A stretch of 64,000 nucleotides of DNA from Pseudomonas oligotrophica (GCF_021726475.1 NZ_JAKJRU010000001.1:372001-436000); one strand, 5' to 3'; positions 16,784 through 28,837 are shown, counted from the stretch's first letter. A program made the numbers and translations. Notes: generated by a model from the letters alone, not told the origin.

Positions 16784-17665
16784 TCATTCCGACGGCGTCT
16801 GGCCGTCGAGTGTGCGGATGGGCCCGTACAGGTTCGGCCGGCGATCGCGGAACACGCCCCAGGCGCTGCGGATGTGCTCCAGCTGGTCGAGGTCGAAGCT
16901 GTGCACCAGCACGCCCTCGCTGGTCTCGTCCATTTCCTCGACCTTGGCGCCGAACTGGTCGGCAATGAACGAGGAGCCGTAGAAGGTGATGTCGTAGCCG
17001 TCCTGCTCCTCGCGGCCGACGCGGTTGCTGGCGATCAGTGGCATCAGGTTGGCGCCGGCGTGGCCCTGTTGCACGCGCTGCCAATGGTCGCGTGAGGTGA
17101 TGTTCGGGTCATGCGGCTCGCTGCCGATGGCGGTCGGGTAGAACAACAGCTCGGCGCCCATCAGCGCCATGCTGCGGGCGGTCTCGGGGAACCACTGGTC
17201 CCAGCAGATCGCCACGCCGATCCTGGCGTAGCGGGTGTTCCACACCTTGAAGCCGCTGTCGCCGGGGTTGAAGTAGTACTTCTCGTGGTAGCCGGGGCCG
17301 TCCGGGATGTGGCTCTTGCGGTAGACGCCGAGCAGCTTGCCGTCGGCATCGATGATGGCGATGGAGTTGAAGCGCGCGCGCCCGGCCAGTTCGAAGAAGC
17401 TGATCGGCAATACCACCTGCAGCTCGGCGGCGACCTGCTGGAAATGCCGGATCGCCGGGTTGTCCTCCACCGCGGTGGCCAGCTGCAGGTATTCGGGCTT
17501 GGGCTTCTGGCAGAAGTAGGGCGTCTCGAACAGCTCTTGGATCAGGATGACCTGCGCGCCCTTGGCAGCGGCTTCGCGCACCAGCTTCTCGGCCCTGGCG
17601 ATGTTGGCCTGGCGATCCCAGGAACAGGCCATCTGGGTGGCGGCGACGGTGACGACTCGGGACAT
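16784..17665 (-). CDS. aguB: N-carbamoylputrescine amidase
   Basis: A 293-residue carbon-nitrogen hydrolase (nitrilase superfamily). The catalytic triad is visible as E44 (LIQELFETP), K117 (VYRKSHIPDGPGY) and C154 (GVAICWDQWFPE). It hydrolyses N-carbamoylputrescine to putrescine, CO2 and ammonia, completing agmatine-to-putrescine conversion with AguA. It is the first gene of the aguB-aguA unit; the stop lies at the edge of the repeat at 16704-16781. No regulator gene accompanies it in the upstream 206-bp gap. Confidence 0.95.
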   Translation of the reverse strand: MSRVVTVAATQMACSWDRQANIARAEKLVREAAAKGAQVILIQELFETPYFCQKPKPEYLQLATAVEDNPAIRHFQQVAAELQVVLPISFFELAGRARFNSIAIIDADGKLLGVYRKSHIPDGPGYHEKYYFNPGDSGFKVWNTRYARIGVAICWDQWFPETARSMALMGAELLFYPTAIGSEPHDPNITSRDHWQRVQQGHAGANLMPLIASNRVGREEQDGYDITFYGSSFIADQFGAKVEEMDETSEGVLVHSFDLDQLEHIRSAWGVFRDRRPNLYGPIRTLDGQTPSE

Positions 17666-17789
17666 GGGCTGGCCTCGCGGGAAAATGATGGTTCGGTCAG
17701 GAATGGGAGTGATTCTAGGCGAGATTGTTCGGTGCCGGGCAGGGGTGGCCGCTCACGGCGCCGCGCTGCACGCCCACCCGGGCGCGCGG

Positions 17790-17811
17790 GTAGGGTGGGC
17801 TGAAGCCCTGC
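17790..17811. repeat. short GTAGGGTGG-head hairpin
   Basis: GTAGGGTGGGCTGAAGCCC carries the same nine-base head as the other hairpin repeats, but with a GGGCT/AGCCC stem. It lies between spuI and aguB, both on the minus strand. Confidence 0.5.
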
Positions 17812-17871
17812 AATTAAGGGTCATGACCGGGGCTCGGCGCCGGCCAGCAGCGGAGCAGCGTGCAGCTGCCC

Positions 17872-19248
17872 TTAGACGGTATGCAGGTACCAGTTGTATT
17901 CCAGGTCGGAGATCGAGTGCTCGAACTCGGCCAGTTCGCTTTCCTTGCAGGCGACGAAGATGTCGATGTACGCCGGGTTGATGTAGCGCGCCATCACTTC
18001 GCTGTCGTCGAGCTGGCGCAGCGCGTCGCGCAGGTTGGTCGGCAGGCTCTGCTCGACCTGCTCGTAGGAGTTGCCCTCCACCGGGTCGTCCGGCTCGATG
18101 CGGTTGGACAGGCCGTGGTGGATGCCGGCCAGCACCGCGGCGAGCATCAGGTAGGGGTTGGCATCGGCGCCGGCGACGCGGTGCTCGATGCGTACCGAGT
18201 CCGGGCTGTCGGTGGGCACGCGCAGCGCCACGGTGCGGTTGTCCAGGCCCCAGCAGGGCGCGTTGGGCACGTAGAACTGCGCGCCGAAGCGGCGGTAGGA
18301 ATTGACGTTCGGGCAGAGGAAGGCCATCGACGCGGCCATGGTTTCCTGCAGCCCGCCGATGGCATGGCGCAGCGGCTGGCTTTCCCGCGGGTTGTCGCTG
18401 GCGAAGATATTGTTGCCGTGCTTGTCGAGCAGCGAGATGTGCACGTGCAGGCCGTTGCCGGCCTGGCCCGGATAGGGCTTGGCCATGAAGGTGGTGTCCA
18501 TCTCGTGGTCGTAGGCGATGTTCTTGATCAGCCGCTTGAGCAGTACCGCGTAGTCGCAGGCCTTGATCGGGTCGGCGACGTGGTGGAGGTTGACCTCGAA
18601 TTGCGCCGGCGCGCTTTCCTTGACGATGGCATCGGCGGGGATGCCCTGTTCCTTGGCGCCCTCGAGGATGTCCTGCAGGCAGTCGACGTATTCGTCGAGG
18701 TCGTCGATCAGGTAGACCTGGGTCGAATGCGGGCGCTTGCCGGAGATCGGCGAGCGCGGCGGCTGCGGCCGGCCATTCACGTTTTCCTGGTCGATCAGGT
18801 AGAACTCGATCTCGAACGCCGCGCAGATGGTCAGCTCCATCTCGGCGAAGCGCGCCACCACCTGGCGCAGCACCTCGCGCGGGTCGGCGAAGAACGGCTC
18901 GCCGTCGCGCTCGTGCATGCTCATCAGCAGCTGCGCGGTGGGGCGCTTCTGCCAGGGTTCCTTCGACAGGGTGTTGGGGATGGGGAAGCAGCAGCGGTCG
19001 GAATCGCCGATGTCCATGCCAAGGCCGGTGCTCTCCACGGTGATGCCATTGATGTCGAGGGCGAACAGCGAGGCGGGGAGGTTGATGCCCTTCTCGTAGA
19101 CCTTGTGCAGGCTGCCGCGCTCGATGCGCTTGCCGCGCACGACCCCGTTCATGTCCGTGATCAGGAGGTCGACGTACAGCACCTCCGGATGTTCCTTGAG
19201 AAATGCGTTCGCCTCATTGAGCTGAACGGCACGTGGCGAGGGGAGCAT
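17872..19248 (-). CDS. spuI: gamma-glutamylpolyamine synthetase (glutamine synthetase-like)
   Basis: A 458-residue glutamine synthetase-family enzyme. Family segments include AAFEIEFYLID (metal-binding glutamates), FMAKPYPGQAGNGLHVHISL, and CWGLDNRTVALRVP with the terminal RIEHRVAGADANPYLMLAAVLAG. It ATP-dependently ligates glutamate to putrescine, spermidine or related amines, the entry step of gamma-glutamylation catabolism. ATG 19248 is preferred over a TTG ten codons upstream because AAGG precedes it. It is divergent from spuA with a 250-bp control region, the arrangement I recall for P. aeruginosa PA0296/PA0297. A paralogue, spuB, is nearby. Confidence 0.92.
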   Translation of the reverse strand: MLPSPRAVQLNEANAFLKEHPEVLYVDLLITDMNGVVRGKRIERGSLHKVYEKGINLPASLFALDINGITVESTGLGMDIGDSDRCCFPIPNTLSKEPWQKRPTAQLLMSMHERDGEPFFADPREVLRQVVARFAEMELTICAAFEIEFYLIDQENVNGRPQPPRSPISGKRPHSTQVYLIDDLDEYVDCLQDILEGAKEQGIPADAIVKESAPAQFEVNLHHVADPIKACDYAVLLKRLIKNIAYDHEMDTTFMAKPYPGQAGNGLHVHISLLDKHGNNIFASDNPRESQPLRHAIGGLQETMAASMAFLCPNVNSYRRFGAQFYVPNAPCWGLDNRTVALRVPTDSPDSVRIEHRVAGADANPYLMLAAVLAGIHHGLSNRIEPDDPVEGNSYEQVEQSLPTNLRDALRQLDDSEVMARYINPAYIDIFVACKESELAEFEHSISDLEYNWYLHTV

Positions 19249-19438
19249 GATGGCGTACCTTGTTGTTAAAAATTTCAATCACCGAGTGCTTGGCTAGGAG
19301 TCAATCGAAAAGCCCGTAGGCTGTCAATAGCACCCCGGTGGCGCCCCTTTTATGGGCTGCGTGGGCATTTCTGGGGCATTCTGGCGGACTCGCCGGCCCC
19401 CCAAGCATAGCCCGCGGCTGGTCGAGCGGCCGGCTATT

Positions 19439-19459
19439 GTCTATAAAAATGAACAAGAC
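19439..19459. promoter_or_regulatory. AT-rich motif upstream of spuA, shared with the kauB locus
   Basis: GTCTATAAAAATGAACAAG lies 40 bp before the spuA start. It aligns with GTTTAATAAAACGAACAAAAC at 5940-5960 after one gap on each side. It may be the promoter core or a common regulator site for polyamine genes. Confidence 0.4.
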
Positions 19460-19498
19460 TACTCTCCAGTGGCCCCTCATTCCGAACGCGAGCTCCCG

Positions 19499-20245
19499 AT
19501 GTCCCGCCTGCCCCTGATCGGCGTCAGCGCCTGCACCCGAACGCTCGGCCACCATGACTATCACATGGCCGGCGACAAGTACCTGCGTGCCGCGGCGATC
19601 GCCGGGCTACCGCTGATCGTGCCGGCCCTGGGCGAGCTGGTCGACCAGGCCAGCCTGTTGGAAAGCTTCGACGGCTTCCTGTTCACCGGTTCGCCTTCCA
19701 ATGTCGAGCCGCATCATTATTCCGGTCCCGCCAGCGAGGCCGGCACCCACCACGACCCGGCGCGCGACGGCTTGACCCTGCCACTGATCCGCGCCGCGGT
19801 CGAGGCGGGGATCCCGGTGCTGGGCATCTGCCGCGGCTTCCAGGAGATGAACGTGGCTTTCGGCGGCAGCCTGCACCAGAAGGTCCATGAAGCCGGGCCC
19901 TACCGCGACCACCGCGAGCGGCCGGAAGACCCGCTGCATGTGCAGTACGGTTTCAGCCATGCCCTGCACGTGCAGCCCGATGGTCTGCTCCAGCGCCTCG
20001 GCCTGCCGGCGCAGATCCAGGTCAACTCGGTGCACGGCCAGGGGGTCGAACGGCTCGGCGCGGGGCTGCGCATCGAGGCGCTGGCCCCGGACGGGCTGAT
20101 CGAGGCGTTCTCCGTGGAGGGCGCGCGCAGTTTCGCCCTGGGTGTGCAATGGCACCCGGAATGGAAGGTCCATGAAAACCCAGACTACCTGGCGCTGTTC
20201 CAGGGCTTCGCCGAGGCCTGCCGGGCGCGCGCCGGGCGACGCTGA
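19499..20245 (+). CDS. spuA: gamma-glutamyl-GABA hydrolase-type glutamine amidotransferase
   Basis: A 248-residue class I glutamine amidotransferase-like protein (peptidase C26). The nucleophile is C111 in PVLGICRGFQEMN and the His/Glu pair lies in GVQWHPEWKV near residue 220. PuuD-type members hydrolyse gamma-glutamyl-GABA to glutamate and GABA, releasing the glutamyl group added by SpuI/SpuB. ATG 19499 (MSRLPLIGVSACTR) is the conserved start; an upstream in-frame start would add residues with no family match. It is the first gene of spuABCDEFGH, 30 bp before spuB. Confidence 0.92.
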   Translation: MSRLPLIGVSACTRTLGHHDYHMAGDKYLRAAAIAGLPLIVPALGELVDQASLLESFDGFLFTGSPSNVEPHHYSGPASEAGTHHDPARDGLTLPLIRAAVEAGIPVLGICRGFQEMNVAFGGSLHQKVHEAGPYRDHRERPEDPLHVQYGFSHALHVQPDGLLQRLGLPAQIQVNSVHGQGVERLGAGLRIEALAPDGLIEAFSVEGARSFALGVQWHPEWKVHENPDYLALFQGFAEACRARAGRR

Positions 20246-20275
20246 ACGGGCGTCGCCAACCCACCAGAGGTCACC

Positions 20276-21634
20276 ATGAGTATCAAGCTCGACCAGCTCA
20301 CCGGCTGGCTGAAAGAACGCAAGATCACCGAAGTCGAATGCCTGATCAGCGACCTGACCGGCATCGCCCGCGGCAAGATCTCGCCGACCAACAAGTTCCT
20401 GGGCGAGAAGGGCATGCGCCTGCCCGAGAGCGTGCTGCTGCAGACCGTGACCGGCGACTACGTCGAGGACGAGATCTACTACGAGCTGCTCGACCCGGCC
20501 GATATCGACATGTTCTGCCGGCCCGACCCCGACGCGGTGTTCCTCGTGCCCTGGGCCATCGAGCCGACGGCCCAGGTGATCCACGACACCTACGACAAGA
20601 TGGGCAACCCCATCGAGCTGTCGCCGCGCAACATCTTGAAGCGCGTGTTGAAGATGTACGCCGACAAGGGCTGGCAGCCGATCGTCGCGCCGGAGATGGA
20701 GTTCTACCTGACCAAGCGCTGCGAGGACCCGGACCTGCCGTTCCAGCCGCCGATCGGCCGATCCGGGCGGCAGGAGACCGGCCGCCAGTCGTTCTCCATC
20801 GACGCGGCCAACGAGTTCGACCCGCTGTTCGAAGACATGTACGACTGGTGCGAGGCCCAAGGCCTGGATCTGGACACCCTGATCCACGAGGAAGGCACCG
20901 CGCAGATGGAGATCAACTTCCGCCATGGCGAGGCGCTGCACCTGGCCGACCAGATCCTGGTGTTCAAGCGCACCATGCGCGAGGCCGCGCTCAAGCACAA
21001 CGTCGCCGCCACCTTCATGGCCAAGCCGATGACCGGCGAGCCGGGCAGCGCGATGCACCTGCACCAGAGCGTGGTGGACATGGAGACCGGGCGCAATATC
21101 TTCTCCAACCCGGACGGCTCGATGAGCCAGCTGTTCCTGCACCACGTCGGCGGGCTACAGAAGTACATCCCCGAGCTGCTGCCGATGTTCGCCCCCAACG
21201 TCAATTCGTTCCGCCGCTTCCTGCCCGACACCTCGGCGCCGGTGAACGTCGAGTGGGGCGAGGAGAACCGTACCGTCGGCCTGCGCGTGCCGGATTCCGA
21301 CCCACAGAACCGCCGCGTGGAGAATCGCCTCGCCGGCGCCGACGCCAACCCCTACCTGGCCATCGCCGCGAGCCTGCTGTGCGGCTTCATCGGCATGACC
21401 GAGGAGCTCAACCCCAGCCAGCAGGTGCGCGGCCGTGGCTACGAGCGGCGCAACCTGCGCCTGCCGCTGACCCTGGAGGCCGCGCTGGAGCGCATGGAGA
21501 GCTGCCGCGAGCTGCGCAAGTACCTGAGTCCGAAGTTCATCACCGGCTACGTCGCGGTCAAGCGCGCCGAGCAGGAGAACTACAACCGGGTGATCAGTTC
21601 CTGGGAGCGCGAGTTTCTGATGCTGTCGGTCTGA
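20276..21634 (+). CDS. spuB: gamma-glutamylpolyamine synthetase (glutamine synthetase-like)
   Basis: A 452-residue member of the glutamine synthetase superfamily. APEMEFYLTKR carries the metal glutamates, FMAKPMTGEPGSAMHLHQS and VEWGEENRTVGLRVPDSD the ATP/substrate regions, and RRVENRLAGADANPYLAIAA the C-terminal signature. It is paralogous to SpuI and probably glutamylates a different amine (putrescine versus spermidine or cadaverine). The exact partition cannot be read from sequence. A good AGAGGTCACC ribosome site precedes ATG 20276. It lies between spuA and spuC in the operon. Confidence 0.92.
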   Translation: MSIKLDQLTGWLKERKITEVECLISDLTGIARGKISPTNKFLGEKGMRLPESVLLQTVTGDYVEDEIYYELLDPADIDMFCRPDPDAVFLVPWAIEPTAQVIHDTYDKMGNPIELSPRNILKRVLKMYADKGWQPIVAPEMEFYLTKRCEDPDLPFQPPIGRSGRQETGRQSFSIDAANEFDPLFEDMYDWCEAQGLDLDTLIHEEGTAQMEINFRHGEALHLADQILVFKRTMREAALKHNVAATFMAKPMTGEPGSAMHLHQSVVDMETGRNIFSNPDGSMSQLFLHHVGGLQKYIPELLPMFAPNVNSFRRFLPDTSAPVNVEWGEENRTVGLRVPDSDPQNRRVENRLAGADANPYLAIAASLLCGFIGMTEELNPSQQVRGRGYERRNLRLPLTLEAALERMESCRELRKYLSPKFITGYVAVKRAEQENYNRVISSWEREFLMLSV

Positions 21635-21652
21635 CCGGCAGCCGCGGTCGCC

Positions 21653-21764
21653 GGGTGACGGTTGTCATGCGCGTCCACCCAGCATGCCTGACCCCGGGGC
21701 CGATGGTGTCCGGCCGGTCCCGGCCCAGCACACAGCCGAAGGGTGGATGACGCGTCCTCCACCC
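21653..21764. repeat. hairpin repeats in the spuB-spuC gap
   Basis: Two GGGTGG-type inverted elements. One at about 21653-21682 (GGGTGACGG to CGTCCACCC) is imperfect. The other at 21741-21764 has GGGTGGA pairing with TCCACCC around TGACGCGTCC. They share the GGGTGG theme of the other extragenic palindromes in the window and interrupt the spu operon. Confidence 0.5.
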
Positions 21765-21797
21765 ACCGTCAACGCAACAACGACCTGGAGATGATCG

Positions 21798-23156
21798 ATG
21801 AGCGATTCGCAAACCCTGCACTGGCAAGCCCTGAGCCGCGACCATCACCTGCCGCCGTTCACCGACTACAAGGCGTTGAACGCCAAGGGTACGCGCATCA
21901 TCACCCGTGCCTCCGGGGTGTACCTGTGGGACAGCGACGGCCAGCGCATCCTCGATGCCATGGCCGGGCTGTGGTGCGTCAACGTCGGCTATGGCCGCGA
22001 GGAGCTGGTCGAGGCCGCGGCCCGGCAGATGCGCGAGCTGCCCTACTACAACCTGTTCTTCCAGACTGCGCACCCGCCGGCGCTGGCGCTGGCGCAGGCC
22101 ATCGCCGAGCTGGCGCCGGCCGGCATGCAGCACGTGTTCTTCACCGGCTCGGGTTCCGAAGCCAACGACACCGTGCTGCGCATGGTGCGCCACTATTGGG
22201 CGATCAAGGGCCAACCGGAGAAGAAGGTGGTCATCGGCCGCTGGAACGGCTACCACGGCTCCACCGTGGCCGGCGCCAGCCTTGGCGGGATGAAGGCCAT
22301 GCACGGCCAGGGCGACTTCCCGATCCCCGGCATCGAGCATATCGATCAGCCCTACTGGTACGGCGAAGGCGGCGACATGGAGCCGGAGGAATTCGGCATC
22401 CGCATCGCCGACCAGCTCGAGCAGAAGATCCGCGAGATCGGCGAGGACAAGGTCGCCGCGTTCATCGCCGAGCCGATCCAGGGCGCCGGCGGGGTGATCA
22501 TCCCGCCGGACAGCTACTGGCCGCGGATCAAGGAGATCCTCGCGCGCCACGACATCCTGTTCATCGCCGACGAGGTGATCTGCGGCTTCGGCCGTACCGG
22601 CGAGTGGTTCGGCAGCGACTACTATGGCCTCGAGCCGGACCTGATGCCGATCGCCAAGGGCCTGACTTCCGGCTACATCCCCATGGGCGGCGTCATCGTG
22701 CGCGACGAAGTGGTGCGCACCCTCAACGAGGGCGGCGAGTTCTACCACGGCTTCACCTACTCGGGGCACCCGGTGGCCGCGGCGGTGGCGCTGGAGAACC
22801 TGCGCATCCTGCGCGAGGAGAGGATCGTCGAGCGGGTCAAGGCGCAGACGGCACCCTATTTGCAACGTCGCTGGCAAGAGCTGGCCGAGCATCCACTGGT
22901 GGGCCAGGCCCGCGGCGTCGGCCTGCTCGGCGCGCTGGAGCTGGTGAAGAACAAGAAAACCCGCGAGCGCTTCGCCGAGCCGGGCGTGGGCATGCGCTGC
23001 CGCGAGCACTGCTTCCGCAACGGGCTGGTGATGCGTGCCGTCGGCGACACCATGATCATCTCGCCGCCGCTGGTGATCGGCGAGCAGGAGATCGACGAGC
23101 TGATCGACAAGGTAAGGCTGTGCCTGGATGCGACGGCCAGGGACGTGCTGGGCTGA
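21798..23156 (+). CDS. spuC: polyamine (putrescine/diamine):pyruvate aminotransferase
   Basis: A 452-residue class III PLP aminotransferase. The PLP lysine is K287 in [15 protein letters not shown], with [19 protein letters not shown] upstream supplying the PLP aspartate. [21 protein letters not shown] and [12 protein letters not shown] are also conserved. SpuC transfers the amino group of putrescine or cadaverine to pyruvate, giving 4-aminobutyraldehyde for KauB. It lies in the spu operon after a hairpin-containing gap, and before the transporter genes. Length and motifs match the P. aeruginosa enzyme family. Confidence 0.93.
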   Translation: MSDSQTLHWQALSRDHHLPPFTDYKALNAKGTRIITRASGVYLWDSDGQRILDAMAGLWCVNVGYGREELVEAAARQMRELPYYNLFFQTAHPPALALAQAIAELAPAGMQHVFFTGSGSEANDTVLRMVRHYWAIKGQPEKKVVIGRWNGYHGSTVAGASLGGMKAMHGQGDFPIPGIEHIDQPYWYGEGGDMEPEEFGIRIADQLEQKIREIGEDKVAAFIAEPIQGAGGVIIPPDSYWPRIKEILARHDILFIADEVICGFGRTGEWFGSDYYGLEPDLMPIAKGLTSGYIPMGGVIVRDEVVRTLNEGGEFYHGFTYSGHPVAAAVALENLRILREERIVERVKAQTAPYLQRRWQELAEHPLVGQARGVGLLGALELVKNKKTRERFAEPGVGMRCREHCFRNGLVMRAVGDTMIISPPLVIGEQEIDELIDKVRLCLDATARDVLG

Positions 23157-24461
<1,305 letters not shown>

Positions 24462-24467
24462 GAGTGG

Positions 24468-24496
24468 CGCCGGCCAGCCCGCAGGGTTGGCCGGCG
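24468..24496 (+). other. stable intercistronic hairpin after spuD
   Basis: CGCCGGCCA pairs perfectly with TGGCCGGCG across an 11-nt loop, starting 6 bp after the spuD stop. No T run follows, so it is not an intrinsic terminator. By analogy with other binding-protein genes it may protect the spuD 3' end and raise SpuD over downstream transporter subunits. Confidence 0.55.
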
Positions 24497-24635
24497 TGAC
24501 ATCCGGTACCCGGGACGCCTCATGCGCCCCGGCTGCCACGAAAGAACGTACCTGATCCCGCGCTGCGGCCCGTCCACCCGGCCGCAGCCCGAATTTGTTG
24601 TCGCAACTGTTGATTTCCAGAGGTTTTTACAATAA

Positions 24636-25778
<1,143 letters not shown>

Positions 25779-25886
25779 GCCGGCCCAGGCACGGCCTGCG
25801 CCCGCGAACGACGCGCGCCAGCCGGGCACCAAATCAAGCATCGCCCGGCCCGGCCGGGAACAACCTTCACTTTCGGGAGTTCGCGC

Positions 25887-27038
25887 ATGGCCGTTGCCTC
25901 CAGCGCCTACAAGAAAGCCGTCACCGGCGGCAGCAAGAACAAGCAGGTGCTGCTGAAGATCGACCGCGTCACCAAGAAGTTCGACGAGACGGTGGCGGTC
26001 GACGATGTCTCGCTGAGCATCCACCAGGGCGAGATCTTCGCCCTGCTCGGCGGCTCCGGCTCGGGCAAGTCGACGCTGCTGCGCATGCTCGCCGGCTTCG
26101 AGCGGCCGAGCGAGGGGCGCATCTTCCTCGACGGCCAGGACATCACCGACCTGCCGCCCTACGAGCGGCCGATCAACATGATGTTCCAGTCCTACGCGCT
26201 GTTCCCGCACATGACGGTGGAGCAGAACATCGCCTTCGGCCTCAGGCAGGACAAGCTGCCCAAGGAGGAGATCGCCGCGCGGGTGGCTGAGATGCTCGCG
26301 CTGGTGCAGATGACCCAGTACGCCAAGCGCAAGCCGCACCAGCTCTCCGGCGGCCAGCGCCAGCGCGTGGCGCTGGCACGCTCGCTGGCGAAACGGCCGA
26401 AGCTGTTGCTGCTCGACGAGCCGATGGGCGCGCTGGACAAGAAGCTGCGCTCGCAGATGCAGCTCGAACTGGTGCAGATCATCGAGCGCGTCGGCGTGAC
26501 CTGCGTGATGGTCACCCACGACCAGGAAGAGGCCATGACCATGGCCGAGCGCATCGCCATCATGAGCCAGGGCTGGATCGCCCAGGTCGGCAGTCCGATG
26601 GACATCTACGAGACCCCGGCCAGCCGGCTGGTCTGCGAGTTCATCGGCAACGTCAACCTGTTCGACGGCGAGCTGGTCGAGGATCTCGAGGACCACGCGG
26701 TGATCGCCTGCCCGCAGCTGGAGCGGCCCATCTACGTCGGCCATGGCATCAGCACCCGCGCCCAGGACAAGCGCGTGACCTACGCCCTGCGTCCGGAGAA
26801 GCTGCTGATGAGCCTGGAAAAGCCGGTGCTCGAGCTGCCCGACTACAACTGGGTCGAAGGCGTGGTGCACGACATCGCCTACCTCGGCGGCCACTCGGTG
26901 TACTACATCAAGCTGGAGTCGGGGATGCTGCTGCAGGCCTTCGTCGCCAACGCCGAGCGCCACGTCAAATGGCCGAGCTGGGAAGAGCGCGTCTACCTGC
27001 ACTGGCTGAGCGACAGCGGCGTGGTGCTGCAGGCATGA
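25887..27038 (+). CDS. spuF: polyamine ABC transporter ATP-binding protein
   Basis: A 383-residue PotG/PotA-type ATPase. Walker A GGSGSGKS at 55-62, Q-loop MMFQSYALFPHMTV, ABC signature LSGGQRQRVALARSL, Walker B LLLLDEPMGALD and H-loop VTHDQEEAMTM are all present. The C-terminal third (about 260-383) is a TOBE domain (VTYALRPEKLLM). It energises polyamine import through SpuG/SpuH with SpuD/SpuE. Its stop overlaps the spuG start as ATGA. Confidence 0.95.
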   Translation: MAVASSAYKKAVTGGSKNKQVLLKIDRVTKKFDETVAVDDVSLSIHQGEIFALLGGSGSGKSTLLRMLAGFERPSEGRIFLDGQDITDLPPYERPINMMFQSYALFPHMTVEQNIAFGLRQDKLPKEEIAARVAEMLALVQMTQYAKRKPHQLSGGQRQRVALARSLAKRPKLLLLDEPMGALDKKLRSQMQLELVQIIERVGVTCVMVTHDQEEAMTMAERIAIMSQGWIAQVGSPMDIYETPASRLVCEFIGNVNLFDGELVEDLEDHAVIACPQLERPIYVGHGISTRAQDKRVTYALRPEKLLMSLEKPVLELPDYNWVEGVVHDIAYLGGHSVYYIKLESGMLLQAFVANAERHVKWPSWEERVYLHWLSDSGVVLQA

Positions 27039-27934
27039 AGCGCCGGCCTTCCCTGAACAACGGCCGCCGGCTGGTCATCGGCGTACCCTTCCTCTGGCTG
27101 TTCCTGTTCTTCCTGCTGCCGTTCGCCATCGTGCTGAAGATCAGCTTCGCCGAGGCCGACGTGGCGATCCCGCCGTACACCGAGATCTTCCGCTACGCCG
27201 ACCAGCAGCTGCAGGTGCTGATCAACCTGGGCAACTACATCTTCCTCAGCGAGGACGAACTGTACCTGGCCGCCTACCTGGGCTCGCTCAGGATCGCCTT
27301 CTTCAGCACCCTGCTGTGCCTGTTGATCGGCTACCCGATGGCCTATGCCATCGCCCGCGCGCGCAAGGACCTGCAGACGGTGTTCCTGCTGCTGATCATG
27401 ATGCCGACCTGGACCGCGATCCTGATCCGCGTCTATGCCTGGATGGGCATCCTCAGCAGCAACGGCCTGCTCAACAGCCTGTTGCAGGGCCTCGGGCTGA
27501 TCGATGCGCCGCTGCAGATCCTCAACACCGACATCGCGGTGTACATCGGCGTGGTCTATTCGTATCTGCCGTTCATGATCCTGCCGCTCTACGCCAACCT
27601 GGTGAAGCACGATCCCAGCCTGCTGGAGGCGGCATCCGACCTCGGCGCGCGCAACCTCACCAGCTTCTGGAAGATCACCGTGCCGCTGTCGAAGAACGGC
27701 ATCATCGCCGGCTGCATGCTGGTGTTCATCCCGGTGGTCGGCGAGTTCGTCATCCCTGAGCTGCTCGGCGGCCCGGAGACGCTGATGATCGGCAAGGTGC
27801 TCTGGCAGGAATTCTTCAACAACCGCGACTGGCCGGTGGCCTCGGCGCTGGCGGTGGTGATGCTGGCGATCCTCTTGGTGCCGATCATCCTGTTCAACAG
27901 GAACCAGGCGAAAGAGCTGGAGGGCAAGCTATGA
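27035..27934 (+). CDS. spuG: polyamine ABC transporter permease
   Basis: A 299-residue PotH-type inner-membrane permease with about six transmembrane segments (the first in LFLFFLLPFAIVLKI). The EAA-type cytoplasmic loop that contacts the ATPase is at EAASDLGARNLTSFWKITVP, about residues 192-211. ATG 27035 overlaps the spuF TGA; a longer upstream frame within spuF is unlikely. It ends by overlapping the spuH start as ATGA. Confidence 0.94.
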   Translation: MKRRPSLNNGRRLVIGVPFLWLFLFFLLPFAIVLKISFAEADVAIPPYTEIFRYADQQLQVLINLGNYIFLSEDELYLAAYLGSLRIAFFSTLLCLLIGYPMAYAIARARKDLQTVFLLLIMMPTWTAILIRVYAWMGILSSNGLLNSLLQGLGLIDAPLQILNTDIAVYIGVVYSYLPFMILPLYANLVKHDPSLLEAASDLGARNLTSFWKITVPLSKNGIIAGCMLVFIPVVGEFVIPELLGGPETLMIGKVLWQEFFNNRDWPVASALAVVMLAILLVPIILFNRNQAKELEGKL

Positions 27935-28833
27935 AACGCTGGAGCTTCTCCAACCTGATCCTGGCCCTGGGCCTGCTGTTCATCTACCTGCCGATGGTCA
28001 TCCTGGTCATCTACTCGTTCAACGACTCGCGCCTGGTGACCGTCTGGGGCGGCTGGTCGGTGAAGTGGTACCTGGGCCTGCTGGACAACAGCCAGCTGAT
28101 GGGCGCGGTGCTGCGCTCGCTGGAGGTCGCCGCCTACACCGCCATCGCCGCCGTCGCGCTGGGCACCATGGCCGCCTTCGTGCTCACGCGCATCCCGGTG
28201 TTCCGCGGCCGCACGCTGTTCGGCGGGCTGGTCACCGCGCCGCTGGTGATGCCCGAGGTGATCACCGGCCTGTCGCTGCTGCTGCTGTTCGTGGCCATGG
28301 CCCAGCTGGTCGGCTGGCCGGCGCAGCGCGGCCTGGTGACCATCTGGATCGCCCATACCACCTTCTGCTCGGCCTACGTCGCGGTGGTGGTGATGGCGCG
28401 CCTGCGCGAGCTGGACCTGTCCATCGAGGAGGCCGCCATGGACCTCGGCGCGCGGCCGTGGAAGGTGTTCTTCCTGATCACCATGCCGATGATCGCGCCG
28501 TCGCTGGCCGCCGGCGGCATGCTCTCCTTCGCCCTGTCGCTGGACGACCTGGTGCTGGCCAGCTTCGTCTCCGGGCCGGGCTCGACGACACTGCCGATGG
28601 AGATCTTCTCCGCCGTGCGCCTCGGCGTGAAGCCGGAGATCAACGCGGTGGCCAGCCTGATCCTGCTCAGCGTGTCGCTGGCGACCTTCTTCGCCTGGTA
28701 CTTCAGCCGCCGCGCCGAGAAGCGCCGGCTGCGCGCCCTGCAGCAGGCCATGGACGAGGGCAATGCCGCGCCCAGCTGGCGCCAGGTGATCGACAGCCGC
28801 AAGGCGCTGGTGCCGCCCTCGGCCCACAGCTGA
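27931..28833 (+). CDS. spuH: polyamine ABC transporter permease
   Basis: A 300-residue PotI-type permease with about six transmembrane segments. The EAA loop is [21 protein letters not shown], about residues 167-187, where the coupling helix meets SpuF. It is the last gene of the spu operon and ends five bases before a strong bidirectional hairpin that also closes the convergent gene. Confidence 0.94.
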   Translation: MKRWSFSNLILALGLLFIYLPMVILVIYSFNDSRLVTVWGGWSVKWYLGLLDNSQLMGAVLRSLEVAAYTAIAAVALGTMAAFVLTRIPVFRGRTLFGGLVTAPLVMPEVITGLSLLLLFVAMAQLVGWPAQRGLVTIWIAHTTFCSAYVAVVVMARLRELDLSIEEAAMDLGARPWKVFFLITMPMIAPSLAAGGMLSFALSLDDLVLASFVSGPGSTTLPMEIFSAVRLGVKPEINAVASLILLSVSLATFFAWYFSRRAEKRRLRALQQAMDEGNAAPSWRQVIDSRKALVPPSAHS

Positions 28834-28837
28834 TGGA

